From: Bacillus sp. sid0103
Lineage (GTDB): Bacteria > Bacillota > Bacilli > Bacillales_B > DSM-18226
DNA length: 64,000 nucleotides
Direction: 5' to 3'
Assembly (NCBI RefSeq): GCF_019219025.1
Contig: NZ_JAHUWN010000005.1
Coordinates: 206,107-270,106 of the forward strand
The notes below the pieces were generated by a model. The model was not told where the DNA came from. It searched no databases and saw only the letters and a list, made by a program, of their open reading frames with translations. The translations under genes and the position numbers were made by a program. Positions 26,533-34,961 of the stretch are shown in pieces. Every line of letters starts with the position of its first letter. Position 1 is the stretch's first letter.

Positions 26533-27404
26533 ACAATTCGACGAACCCGACAAAATCGAATCTCATCACAGAAACAGATGCAATGGCGCCTACGGAATTG
26601 CAGCAAATCGAAATCAATTTGCTGCTCGAGGGCTTATATCAAATGTACGGCTATGACTTCAGGGGCTATGTTCGTGCGTCCTTAACCAGAAGGATCCTAA
26701 ATCGCATGAAGTCGGAGATGCTCCCGACAGTTACCGCGCTATTGGAAAAAGTGCTGCACGAGCAAGGGTATTTGGAGCGGTTATTGAATGATTTATCGAT
26801 CAGGATGACGGAAATGTACCGCGATCCCAGTTTCTTTGCCGCCTTTCGGAACCAGGTCGTACCTTTACTAAAAGATCTTCCCGAGATTCGAATTTGGCAT
26901 GCTGGCTGCGCGACAGGTGAAGAGGTCTATTCGATGGCCATTCTCATCCAGGAGGAAGGGCTGGCAGAAAAGACTAGCATCTATGCAACGGATATCAATG
27001 AAAAGGCCCTTGCGGCAGCGCAAAAAGGAGCCTTTCCACTCAAGAAAATGCAGCAGTATACGAAAAATTATTTAAAAGCAGGCGGAAAAAAGGCCTTTTC
27101 CGAATACTATACGACCGATCATCAATTTGCTTATTTCTCACCGATGTTGGAAAAGAACCTTACCTTCGCCCAGCATAATTTAGTCGCCGACAGCTCGTTT
27201 AATGAGTTCCATGTGATTCTATGCCGCAATGTAATGATTTATTTTGACAACGATTTGCAGCAGAAAGTGCATGGCTTATTTTACGACAGCTTGGCTGAAG
27301 GAGGATTCCTTGGCCTCGGCAGTAAAGAATCGATTCTGTTTCTGCCAAAGGGCAAGCAGTATGTAGAATTTCATCCAAATGAACGAATCTACCGAAAAGC
27401 GTAA
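26529..27404 (+). CDS. rsbM: CheR-type methyltransferase RsbM
   Basis: 291 aa. N-terminal CheR helical domain (YGYDFRGYVRASLTRRIL) and SAM-binding domain (IRIWHAGCATGEEVYSMAIL; IYATDINEKALAAA; FHVILCRNVMIYFD). In B. cereus, RsbM methylates RsbK and holds it inactive. TTG 26529 overlaps the rsbK TGA (TTGA), with AGGTGG eight bases upstream, so rsbK and rsbM are translationally coupled. No chemoreceptor genes are nearby, which argues against a chemotaxis role. Confidence 0.88.
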   Translation: MNNSTNPTKSNLITETDAMAPTELQQIEINLLLEGLYQMYGYDFRGYVRASLTRRILNRMKSEMLPTVTALLEKVLHEQGYLERLLNDLSIRMTEMYRDPSFFAAFRNQVVPLLKDLPEIRIWHAGCATGEEVYSMAILIQEEGLAEKTSIYATDINEKALAAAQKGAFPLKKMQQYTKNYLKAGGKKAFSEYYTTDHQFAYFSPMLEKNLTFAQHNLVADSSFNEFHVILCRNVMIYFDNDLQQKVHGLFYDSLAEGGFLGLGSKESILFLPKGKQYVEFHPNERIYRKA

Positions 27405-27444
27405 GTGCCTGTTCCCCGGGATTGGGGGGCAGGCGCTTTTTTTT
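27405..27444 (+). terminator. Terminator after rsbM
   Basis: GTGCCTG...CCCC pairs with GGGG...CAGGCGC, followed by T8. Confidence 0.85.
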
Positions 27445-27516
27445 GGCTTTGTTAATAGTTAGCGCTGATTTTTGTGAAATTCACTCCCTTTTCGCGGGTT
27501 CGCCCGTTAAAAACAG

Positions 27517-27542
27517 GTTTACCTTTCTTCTCAACAGGGTAT
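27517..27542 (+). promoter_or_regulatory. Sigma-B-type promoter of cls-amylase
   Basis: GTTTAC, 14 bp, GGGTAT, 53 bp upstream of the cls ATG. A second GGGTAT occurs at about 27557. Confidence 0.75.
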
Positions 27543-27594
27543 TACCCCAAAAGGGTATCTCATACGATAAATTTTTTGGGGGGAGGACGACGAT

Positions 27595-29094
27595 ATGAAA
27601 ACACGGAGAATGGAATTTATCTTTGTGATGATTTTGCTGCTGCTAGCCTATTTAGTGGTTTTTACAGATATTCCGTACCTGATCAAAGTGTTAGCCTTCG
27701 CGCTTTACGCAGGAATCATTTTGATCACGTTATTTTCGTTAATGCTTGAAAATCGAACGGCACAAAATACGCTGTTATGGATGTTTATTCTAGTGTTTTT
27801 ACCAGTCCTCGGCTACATCATCTATGTCTATTCCGGTCAGTTATTTTTAAAAGGGTGTTTGTTTAAAAGTAAGCGGATTGAGGATCGGAAGGTATTTGAA
27901 AACATGAGCCGGAAAAGTCAGAGGGTTGATTTTTCACAGCTTAATCACCACCAGCATCATTTTACCCACTATTTGGACCAGTCGACCTTCACACCTACCA
28001 ATACCAATACAGTGACGAAAATTTTAAAAAATGGCGAGGAAACGTTCCGCGAAATCAAACGAGTACTTCACAAAGCGACCCAATTTATCCACCTGGAATA
28101 CTATATTTTCCGAGATGACCGTTTAGGAAATGAGCTGATCGACATCTTAATCGATAAAGCTCAAGCAGGCGTAGAGGTGCGCTTGATGTATGATGCGATG
28201 GGCAGTATGACCCTTTCGGGAACAGCTCTTAAAAGAATGAAGGAGGCGGGAATCCTCGTCCATCCCTTTTTACCACTAAAAAGCGGCCTCTATAATCAAA
28301 AGTTTAACTTTCGAAATCATCGTAAAATCATTGTCATTGATGGAACGATCGGATTTGTCGGCGGCCTCAACATTGGCGTCGAATACCTTGGGGAAGACAA
28401 GAATTTCGGATTTTGGTGTGATACCCATGTGCTTCTGAAAGGAGAAGCCGTGCAGACACTGCATGCCGTTTTTCTATTAGATTGGCGCTATGTGAGTGGG
28501 GAAAGGCTGGTGCTGGATGAACGCTATATGAAACCAGTCCCTGCAGCCGGCGATGGGCTGGTTCATGTTGTGGCCACGGGTCCCGAAACGGAACGGATGA
28601 GTGATCACTATTATGCAATGATCTCGTGTGCGACCAAATCGATTTGGATTGCCTCACCGTACTTCGTCCCCAATCCTGCGATACGAACCGCCCTCAGGAT
28701 TGCCGCGCAAAAAGGGGTTCAGATCCGGATCATGCTCCCTGAAACGAATGATGGGTTTCTCACCCAATATGCGTCACGATCGTATTTACCGGAACTGCTC
28801 CGCTGCGGGATTGAAATTTATGCCTATCAAAAAGGGTTCCTTCATAAAAAAGTGCTGATTGTCGATGGAGACCTGGCCACGATTGGGACGGCGAATATGG
28901 ATATGCGCAGCTTCCGTCTCAACTTCGAAGTGAATTTATTTTTAATCGGGACAGACTCCATTGAAGACCTAGTGGCCCATTATGAAGAAGACTTAGTGGA
29001 TTGCGTGCGAATTCGCCCCGTGAAATTTTACAAACGGGCTATGGCTGAAAAAGTAAAAGAATCCTTCGCCCGGCTATTTTCAGGGGTATTGTAA
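27595..29094 (+). CDS. cls: Cardiolipin synthase (phospholipase D family)
   Basis: 499 aa. Two N-terminal transmembrane helices are followed by two HKD catalytic motifs: NHRKIIVIDGTIGFVGGLN (first) and LHKKVLIVDGDLATIGTANMD (second). The enzyme condenses two phosphatidylglycerols into cardiolipin at the membrane. GGGGGAGG lies before ATG 27595. It follows a sigma-B-type promoter and is 36 bp upstream of an alpha-amylase gene, probably in one transcript. The symbol is used for the family; which Bacillus paralogue it matches is uncertain. Confidence 0.92.
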   Translation: MKTRRMEFIFVMILLLLAYLVVFTDIPYLIKVLAFALYAGIILITLFSLMLENRTAQNTLLWMFILVFLPVLGYIIYVYSGQLFLKGCLFKSKRIEDRKVFENMSRKSQRVDFSQLNHHQHHFTHYLDQSTFTPTNTNTVTKILKNGEETFREIKRVLHKATQFIHLEYYIFRDDRLGNELIDILIDKAQAGVEVRLMYDAMGSMTLSGTALKRMKEAGILVHPFLPLKSGLYNQKFNFRNHRKIIVIDGTIGFVGGLNIGVEYLGEDKNFGFWCDTHVLLKGEAVQTLHAVFLLDWRYVSGERLVLDERYMKPVPAAGDGLVHVVATGPETERMSDHYYAMISCATKSIWIASPYFVPNPAIRTALRIAAQKGVQIRIMLPETNDGFLTQYASRSYLPELLRCGIEIYAYQKGFLHKKVLIVDGDLATIGTANMDMRSFRLNFEVNLFLIGTDSIEDLVAHYEEDLVDCVRIRPVKFYKRAMAEKVKESFARLFSGVL

Positions 29095-29130
29095 ATTTTC
29101 CAAAATAGAAGCAAAAAGGGGAAAACAAAC

Positions 29131-30585
29131 ATGGAACGAAATCAGACAATGATGCAATTTTTTGAATGGCATATGGAAACCGATGGCACCCACTGGAACC
29201 ATCTGAAAGACTTTGCGTCCGAACTCGGAAAGAAAGGAATCACTTCGGTGTGGATTCCTCCCGTAACAAAAGGGCAATCAGATGAAGATACAGGCTATGG
29301 TGTATATGATCTGTATGATCTTGGTGAATTCGATCAAAAAGGGACCATCCGCACGAAATATGGAACGAAGCAAGAATTACAGGATGCCATTTCAGCCTGT
29401 CATGAATATGGTATTCATGTCTATATAGATATCGTGATGAATCATAAAGCTGGGGCAGATGAGACACAAGAATTTCAAGTAATCGAAGTAGATGCGGAGA
29501 ATCGCACGGAGGAAATTTCTGAGCCGTTCAAGATTGAGGGGTGGACGAAATTCACCTTCCCAAACCGAAAGAATACGTATTCTTCTTTCCAGTGGCGCTA
29601 TGAACATTTTAACGGAATCGATTACGACGCAAAAACGGAGAAAACGGGGATATTTCGTTTTGTTGGAGATGGGAAGGCCTGGAACGATCATGTCGATGAT
29701 GGATTTGGCAATTACGACTATTTAATGTTTGCGAATATTGACTACACTCATCCAGACGTTCAAGCAGAGGGAATCCGTTGGGGGAACTGGCTTGCTGAAA
29801 CATTACAATGTGACGGGTACCGGTTAGACGCGATTAAACATATTGATTATACGTTTATAAAACATTTTGTTGAAAAAGTAAGGCAGCAGCAAGGAGAAAA
29901 TTTTTATATGGTCGGAGAGTTTTGGAAAACGGAAATCGAAGCCTATCAAACCTACTTGGAAAATGTCGATCTGAACATGAATTTATTTGATGTTCCCCTT
30001 CATTATAAATTACACGAAGCATCGAAAGCGGGAGCTGATTTTGACCTGACGACGATTTTCGATGATACTTTAGTGAATTTGTATCCAGAACAGGCGGTTA
30101 CGTTTGTTGACAATCACGATACCCAGCCAAACGAATCCCTTGAATCATGGGTGGAGGATTGGTTTAAGCAAAGTGCGTATGCCTTGATCTTACTGCGCCA
30201 ACAAGGTCATCCCTGTGTATTTTACGGAGATTATTTTGGGATTGGGGGAGAAGAACCAATCGAAGGCAAAAAAGAGGCGATGGATCCGCTCCTTTATGCG
30301 CGTGACCAAAAAGCCTATGGAGAACAAGAGGATTATTTCGATGAACCGAATTTGATTGGATGGGTTCGTTTTGGTCTTGAGGAATTGGAGCGTTCAGGCT
30401 GCGCCATCCTCATTTCCAACTGTGACGAGGGTGAAAAAAGGATGTATGTCGGGAAAGACCGGGCAGGGGAAGTGTGGCTGGACCTTACAGGAACGAGAGA
30501 CGAGAACATTCCAATTGAAGAGGATGGCTGGGCAACGTTCCTAGTTAACGGCGGCAGCGTCTCGGTGTGGGCTCAACCTGAATAG
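29131..30585 (+). CDS. Intracellular alpha-amylase (GH13)
   Basis: 484 aa without a signal peptide, so probably cytoplasmic, acting on glycogen or maltodextrins at alpha-1,4 bonds. The GH13 regions are present: DIVMNHKAGAD (I), GYRLDAIKHI with catalytic Asp233 (II), VGEFW with Glu263 (III), FVDNHDTQ with Asp330 (IV). The length and start QTMMQFFEWH match the liquefying and cytoplasmic AmyA-type group. AAAAGGGG precedes the ATG. Co-transcription with the sigma-B-type cls gene suggests stress-related glucan turnover (inference). Confidence 0.9.
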   Translation: MERNQTMMQFFEWHMETDGTHWNHLKDFASELGKKGITSVWIPPVTKGQSDEDTGYGVYDLYDLGEFDQKGTIRTKYGTKQELQDAISACHEYGIHVYIDIVMNHKAGADETQEFQVIEVDAENRTEEISEPFKIEGWTKFTFPNRKNTYSSFQWRYEHFNGIDYDAKTEKTGIFRFVGDGKAWNDHVDDGFGNYDYLMFANIDYTHPDVQAEGIRWGNWLAETLQCDGYRLDAIKHIDYTFIKHFVEKVRQQQGENFYMVGEFWKTEIEAYQTYLENVDLNMNLFDVPLHYKLHEASKAGADFDLTTIFDDTLVNLYPEQAVTFVDNHDTQPNESLESWVEDWFKQSAYALILLRQQGHPCVFYGDYFGIGGEEPIEGKKEAMDPLLYARDQKAYGEQEDYFDEPNLIGWVRFGLEELERSGCAILISNCDEGEKRMYVGKDRAGEVWLDLTGTRDENIPIEEDGWATFLVNGGSVSVWAQPE

Positions 30586-30587
30586 AA

Positions 30588-30613
30588 AAGAGGATTTTAG
30601 ATAAAATCCTCTT
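30588..30613 (+). terminator. Probable terminator after the amylase gene
   Basis: AAGAGGATTTT pairs perfectly with AAAATCCTCTT; no strong T-run follows. A second candidate, GCACCC/GGGTGC with T6, lies at 30756-30779. Confidence 0.6.
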
Positions 30614-30783
30614 ACCTTTGATTGAACCAATTGTAATGAATATCAAAAGTGACATATACAGGTATCCTCATTTTTTTGAAATAGCAATGTCATCAACAGT
30701 GATAGGCCATTAATACATTAATTTGCCCATATACATAGGGCCTATTCCTCTAACCGCACCCATTATGGGGTGCTTTTTTATGC

Positions 30784-30814
30784 AAAAAAAGAGACTGCGT
30801 GAGGAGCAGTCTCT
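30784..30814 (-). terminator. Terminator of the GlsB-like gene
   Basis: On the minus strand AGAGACTGC/GCAGTCTCT forms a 9-bp stem followed by a T-run (A7 on the plus strand). Confidence 0.85.
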
Positions 30815-31068
30815 TAAGCGGTATGGCGCATTTTTTTTAAGAAGAAGCCGACGATGAAGGTGATAATAATAGCACCGATGATGGCTGGAATCAGATAAAA
30901 ACCTCCAACGACAGGTCCCCAATCGCCTAAGATCAGTGAGCCGAGGAAAGCTCCAATAAAGCCGGCGATGATGTTGCCGATGATACCTCCTGGAATATCA
31001 CGTCCAATGATAAGACCGCCTAACCACCCGATGATTCCTCCGATAATTAAAGTCCAAATCAATCCCAT
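30814..31068 (-). CDS. GlsB/YeaQ/YmgE family stress membrane protein
   Basis: 84 aa, three hydrophobic Gly-rich helices (LIWTLIIGGIIGWLGGLIIG; GGIIGNIIAGFIGAFLGSLI; IPAIIGAIIITFIVGFFLKK). The RDIPGG loop is typical of the transglycosylase-associated (GlsB) family. Biochemical role unknown. A near-perfect sigma-B-type promoter lies 50 bp upstream, divergent from the YflT-like gene. Confidence 0.88.
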   Translation of the reverse strand: MGLIWTLIIGGIIGWLGGLIIGRDIPGGIIGNIIAGFIGAFLGSLILGDWGPVVGGFYLIPAIIGAIIITFIVGFFLKKMRHTA

Positions 31069-31117
31069 GCGCTTTCAACCCTTTCCTATATAGTTAATGT
31101 GAATCTTAGTTAATGAA

Positions 31118-31142
31118 ATACCCGATCATTCCACGGCTAAAC
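31118..31142 (-). promoter_or_regulatory. Sigma-B-type promoter of the GlsB-like gene
   Basis: GTTTAG, 13 bp, GGGTAT on the minus strand. Confidence 0.8.
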
Positions 31143-31178
31143 CTTTTTCTAACAAAATTTTTTTCTTCTAATAAACAG

Positions 31179-31202
31179 GTTTCAATTCTTAAAAAAGGGT
31201 TA
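31179..31202 (+). promoter_or_regulatory. Sigma-B-type promoter of the YflT-like gene
   Basis: GTTTCA, 12 bp, GGGTTA, 72 bp upstream of ATG 31275. Divergent from the GlsB promoter; the -35 boxes are 36 bp apart. Confidence 0.7.
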
Positions 31203-31274
31203 TCTAACCAATAGAACATCAAGTAACATTTCAACTTACTAACGAAATTTAAAAAATGTAGGAGGCAGGTAAAA

Positions 31275-31595
31275 ATGAGACAAGTAAAAGTAGTGGAAAA
31301 TGGACTACAAGCCAAAAGGGAAATTGAACGATTATTAAATCAAGGGTTTACCAGGGATGAGGTCTTCTTATTGGCCCATAACAAGGAGCGGTCAGAAGAT
31401 TTAACAGATGCACTCGATAGCAATGAAATAGGGATGCATGAACAAGGGGTGTTGGATTCGATTGCAAATGTTTTCCGTACTCGCGGGGACGAGCTCCGCT
31501 CAAAGATGGAATCGTTAGGCATAACCGAATCAGAGGCTGAGCAATTTGAGCAAGAATTGGATCTGGGAAAGGTCGTCGTTGTTGCCGCAAAATAA
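31275..31595 (+). CDS. YflT/17M-like general stress protein
   Basis: 106 aa. The whole protein is the stress domain: KVVENGLQAKREIERLLNQG, FTRDEVFLLAHNKER, and a C-terminal LGKVVVVAAK. Family members are heat-, salt- and sigma-B-induced in Bacillus; mechanism unknown. AGGAGG is present upstream of the ATG. It shares domain type with the glycine-zipper protein at 14516-15067. Followed after 25 bp by a 65-aa gene. Confidence 0.8.
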   Translation: MRQVKVVENGLQAKREIERLLNQGFTRDEVFLLAHNKERSEDLTDALDSNEIGMHEQGVLDSIANVFRTRGDELRSKMESLGITESEAEQFEQELDLGKVVVVAAK

Positions 31596-31620
31596 AATTT
31601 TAAGAAAGGGGAAGTTGGAG

Positions 31621-31818
31621 ATGAAAGTTTCCAGAATACGATTAGCTGATTTTTTGGGAGGAAGCAAGAGAGCGCGACGTAAAACGAGGGTCGATCATTC
31701 GCTTGATTCAAATTTTGAAAATCCGATCATACACAGGCAAATACAAGGCGAAAAAATTTATGTCCCCTTAAATCTAGGCAGGGTATGGAATCAGGTCAAT
31801 TGGAACAAGGTCGAGTAG
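31621..31818 (+). CDS. Hypothetical basic small protein
   Basis: 65 aa: a basic N-terminal half (RLADFLGGSKRARRKTRVDH) and a neutral C-terminal half (GEKIYVPLNLGRVWNQVNW). AAAGGGGAAG precedes ATG 31621; the open frame extends upstream to 31546, inside the previous gene, but without a ribosome site. No family is recognised. Co-transcribed with the YflT-like gene. Confidence 0.6.
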   Translation: MKVSRIRLADFLGGSKRARRKTRVDHSLDSNFENPIIHRQIQGEKIYVPLNLGRVWNQVNWNKVE

Positions 31819-31834
31819 ACTTTCGGCTGCAAAC

Positions 31835-31873
31835 ATTCGCCTTCTATTAATGCACTGGAAGGCGAATTTTTAT
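31835..31873 (+). terminator. Terminator of the YflT-like operon
   Basis: ATTCGCCTTC (31835-31844) pairs perfectly with GAAGGCGAAT (31858-31867), followed by T5. Confidence 0.9.
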
Positions 31874-31971
31874 TAATGGAAATAAGTTTATTTTAAAAAT
31901 GGATACAAAAGGAAACTATTAAGGCCCACTTTGTGATAGAATAAACAATGTGTGAAAAAGGGGGACGCAGA

Positions 31972-32211
31972 GTGATTAGTGATTTTGGGCAAAATGCCGT
32001 GTTAAGTATTCTGTCACATTTAGTATGTATTGCGATATCCTGGTGGGCCTTACAAGCAATTCGATTGGATCAATTGCTCAAACCCAACCGTGTATTTCAG
32101 GCGAGATTACTTTACATATTATTAGCTATTATCATTGGTTCATCTGTTAGTAATTTTTTCCTAGATTATCTTCAATGGTCGCAGCAACTGCCTTTACTCC
32201 TCCAAGATTGA
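31972..32211 (+). CDS. ywzB: DUF1146 family membrane protein YwzB
   Basis: 79 aa with two transmembrane helices (VLSILSHLVCIAISWWALQAI; RLLYILLAIIIGSSVSNFFLDY). The WWALQAIRLDQLLK segment is typical of this Firmicutes family. GTG 31972 is chosen because AAAGGGGG ends seven bases earlier; ATG 31948 lies upstream of that site. Placement just before ywmB and murA matches the B. subtilis order, where ywzB follows the atp operon. Confidence 0.85.
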   Translation: MISDFGQNAVLSILSHLVCIAISWWALQAIRLDQLLKPNRVFQARLLYILLAIIIGSSVSNFFLDYLQWSQQLPLLLQD

Positions 32212-32398
32212 TAATTGGAAAAAAATTAGTACTTCGTACATGTTCCAATTTGTCAAGAAATTGAGTACAATCTTCTTTATGTGGAAAAATAACATCAATG
32301 TGATTTGTCACAAAGGGTGGAACTTGTCTAAAAGTGACGACATTTCCCAAGTATGTTACTCCTCTACCTGGAAACAATGGTAGTAAGGGGGAGTAGAG

Positions 32399-33178
32399 AT
32401 GAAGAGAAAGAGTCAAATCCTTTTGAGCGTAGTTACCATCATTAGTTTAATCATGGTTGTTATTGGGAACCAAACAAGTGAAGCGAACGGCGGCGGAATC
32501 GGCTCCATTTTTGAAAAAGAAATGGACTTAATAAAAATCGGCTCTATTTTACAAGCCGAAAATATTTTGCTCGATGAATGGACTTTTTATGCAAGAGAGC
32601 ATTTAGATGGCATGAAAAGTGAGCAGGAAGTTAAGGACTATGCTAAAGAGCTTCAAGCTAAGTTTCCTGATTGGGAATGGTCTGTTAAAAATACCAGCCA
32701 AAAATGGGAAATGACGGCAGTATCTCCAACATCTAAACACCACAAAGAAATGCTTCAAATTATGGCAACCCACACAAAACAACCTGTAAATGCGTATATA
32801 GTATATAGTATCAGTGGTAAAGTGTGGAACAAGTCGGCAGAGGCTTTTTTCACTACTAATCAATTTAAAACTAGGCTTACTGACATATTTCGAGAAAAAC
32901 CAACAGTTTTCTCTTGTATGAAAGGTACGGTCGGTGATAAGATTGATAAGTCTTTACCAGAAACAGCAAATCAATTGCTGTCAAGATTTAAGGCAAAAGA
33001 AATCGAGGCGTTAAAAGAGGAGTCTTTCATGTCTGTTTCGGCGACTTCGCCGATGTTTACGAACTCCATTGAAAATCAACGAGATAACATGAATTTACAA
33101 ATTGGCATACGCTCCGAAGGATTGGGCGCTAAGACTACCATCGTAGTTGGCACACCAATCATTACGATTGAATATTAA
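32399..33178 (+). CDS. ywmB: YwmB family secreted protein
   Basis: 259 aa with a signal peptide ([22 protein letters not shown]). The body ([61 protein letters not shown]) fits the YwmB family, which adopts a TATA-binding-protein-like fold; function unknown. Located directly before murA as in B. subtilis. AAGGGGGAG lies before the ATG. Confidence 0.85.
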   Translation: MKRKSQILLSVVTIISLIMVVIGNQTSEANGGGIGSIFEKEMDLIKIGSILQAENILLDEWTFYAREHLDGMKSEQEVKDYAKELQAKFPDWEWSVKNTSQKWEMTAVSPTSKHHKEMLQIMATHTKQPVNAYIVYSISGKVWNKSAEAFFTTNQFKTRLTDIFREKPTVFSCMKGTVGDKIDKSLPETANQLLSRFKAKEIEALKEESFMSVSATSPMFTNSIENQRDNMNLQIGIRSEGLGAKTTIVVGTPIITIEY

Positions 33179-33210
33179 TATAGAGAAAATGGACGCGGAG
33201 GGGAATACTC

Positions 33211-34521
33211 TTGGAAAAGATCATCGTCCGCGGCGGAAAAAGGCTTGATGGAACGGTTAAAGTGGAAGGCGCAAAAAATGCCGTCCTGCCTGTACTCGCT
33301 GCAACATTATTAGCAAGTGACGGAAAAAGTGTAATTCGTGATGTACCTACACTCTCCGATGTATACACAATTAATGAAGTTTTACGCAACCTAAATGCTG
33401 AAGTGTCGTTTGAAAACAATACAGTCGTAGTAGATGCATCCAGAGAGTTAAAGGATGAGGCGCCATTCGAATACGTTCGAAAAATGCGCGCGTCTGTGCT
33501 TGTCATGGGATCATTACTCGCTCGTAATGGCCGTGCACGTGTGGCCCTGCCGGGTGGCTGTGCAATTGGATCCCGTCCTATCGATCAGCATCTCAAAGGC
33601 TTTGAAGCCATGGGAGCTACAGTTAAGGTAGGCAACGGTTTTATTGAAGCGGAAGTTAACGGCCGCTTACAAGGTGCTAAGATTTATTTAGATTTCCCAA
33701 GTGTTGGGGCTACTGAAAATATTATGATGGCTGCAACTCTTGCAGTTGGTACAACAATTATTGAGAACGTGGCAAAAGAACCAGAAATTGTCGATCTTGC
33801 CAACTTCTTGAACAAAATGGGCGCTAAAGTTCGCGGTGCCGGCACTGGAACCCTTCGTATTGAAGGTGTTAATGTGTTATTTGGTGCAGACCACAACATT
33901 ATTCCTGACCGAATCGAAGCTGGTACCTTCATGGTTGCAGCGGCGATTACAGGCGGTAATGTATTGGTAAAAGGCGCTGTTCCTGAACATTTATCATCAT
34001 TGATTGCAAAAATGGTCGAAATGGGTATCACCATAAGTGAGGAAGAAGATGGCGTACGTGTCATTGGAACTGATCGCATGAAGGCTGTCGACATTAAGAC
34101 AATGCCGCACCCAGGATTCCCAACTGATATGCAATCACAAATGATGGCATTGCTGCTTCGCGCAGATGGAACTTCCATGATTACCGAAACGGTCTTCGAA
34201 AACCGTTTTATGCATGTTGAGGAATTCCGCCGCATGAACGCAGACATCAAAATTGAAGGCCGTTCTGTTATTTTAAATGGTTCTTCGAATTTACAAGGTG
34301 CAGAAGTATCGGCAACCGATCTTCGTGCCGCAGCAGCATTAATTCTAACTGGTTTAGTTTCCGAAGGCATGACACGCGTGACTGAGTTGAAACACTTAGA
34401 CCGCGGCTACGTTGACTTCCACGGCAAACTAGCTCGCCTAGGTGCCGACATCGAACGCGTCAACGAAGCAGACGAAACATTCACAGAAATTCAAAACCTC
34501 GTATCGGATATGAATGCATAG
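33211..34521 (+). CDS. murA: UDP-N-acetylglucosamine 1-carboxyvinyltransferase
   Basis: 436 aa. First committed step of peptidoglycan synthesis: transfers enolpyruvate from PEP to UDP-GlcNAc. The active-site Cys117 lies in [18 protein letters not shown], the loop targeted by fosfomycin. The start is TTG 33211, seven bases after GGAGGGG. Position before spoIID indicates the murAA paralogue. A terminator follows at 34589. Confidence 0.97.
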   Translation: MEKIIVRGGKRLDGTVKVEGAKNAVLPVLAATLLASDGKSVIRDVPTLSDVYTINEVLRNLNAEVSFENNTVVVDASRELKDEAPFEYVRKMRASVLVMGSLLARNGRARVALPGGCAIGSRPIDQHLKGFEAMGATVKVGNGFIEAEVNGRLQGAKIYLDFPSVGATENIMMAATLAVGTTIIENVAKEPEIVDLANFLNKMGAKVRGAGTGTLRIEGVNVLFGADHNIIPDRIEAGTFMVAAAITGGNVLVKGAVPEHLSSLIAKMVEMGITISEEEDGVRVIGTDRMKAVDIKTMPHPGFPTDMQSQMMALLLRADGTSMITETVFENRFMHVEEFRRMNADIKIEGRSVILNGSSNLQGAEVSATDLRAAAALILTGLVSEGMTRVTELKHLDRGYVDFHGKLARLGADIERVNEADETFTEIQNLVSDMNA

Positions 34522-34588
34522 CAGGTTTTGAATTCGTACCGGTTCAGGTACGATACTTCCAATAATAACGAACATTTACAAAACAACG

Positions 34589-34616
34589 GGCCCTGATGTA
34601 GAATCGGGCCTTTTTT
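34589..34616 (+). terminator. Terminator after murA
   Basis: GGCCCTGAT (34589-34597) pairs with ATCGGGCC (34603-34610) with a bulge; T6 follows. Confidence 0.85.
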
Positions 34617-34619
34617 ATT

Positions 34620-34860
34620 TTGTCTTGCTGGAGTTAGAGGTTGTCTGCGGGCTGGTGTAGTGTCTCCGTGTGAAGAATGAGTGTCTACGGATGATGTGAT
34701 GTCCCTGTGTAAAGGACAAATATAAGGATGATGTGATGTCTATCTGTGGAAGACAAGTGTCTGCTGGTGGTGTCAGGCACCAACAAAAGACCATTGTCCA
34801 CGAGTGGTGCCTGACACCAAGGATGACACCAAGGATGACACTAAGGTCAGTTTTCTTAAA
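34620..34860. repeat. murA-spoIID gap: palindromic repeats and degenerate GATGTGATGTC repeats
   Basis: Contains two GGATGATGTGATGTC blocks, several GTGTCT and GGACA motifs, a repeat pair in opposite orientation (34769-34782 and 34806-34819), and three CCAAGGATGACAC(C/T)-like direct repeats running into 34850. No gene is visible. Confidence 0.65.
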
Positions 34861-34961
34861 AAATCCGTAATAAATGCTTGTCCGCCTCCATATGTATTAA
34901 TTGAGACGCATCCCGCCTTTGATTTGGTGCGGGTGTGAATTTGCAAACTGGAGGCACTATC

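Noticed and set aside
31340..31711. 123-aa minus-strand open frame opposite the YflT-like gene
   Set aside because: Antisense shadow without start signals.
32147..32416. 89-aa minus-strand open frame between ywzB and ywmB
   Set aside because: Overlaps ywzB, no ribosome site, no recognisable domain.
33684..34370. 228-aa minus-strand open frame opposite murA
   Set aside because: Antisense shadow of a highly conserved gene; no ribosome site.
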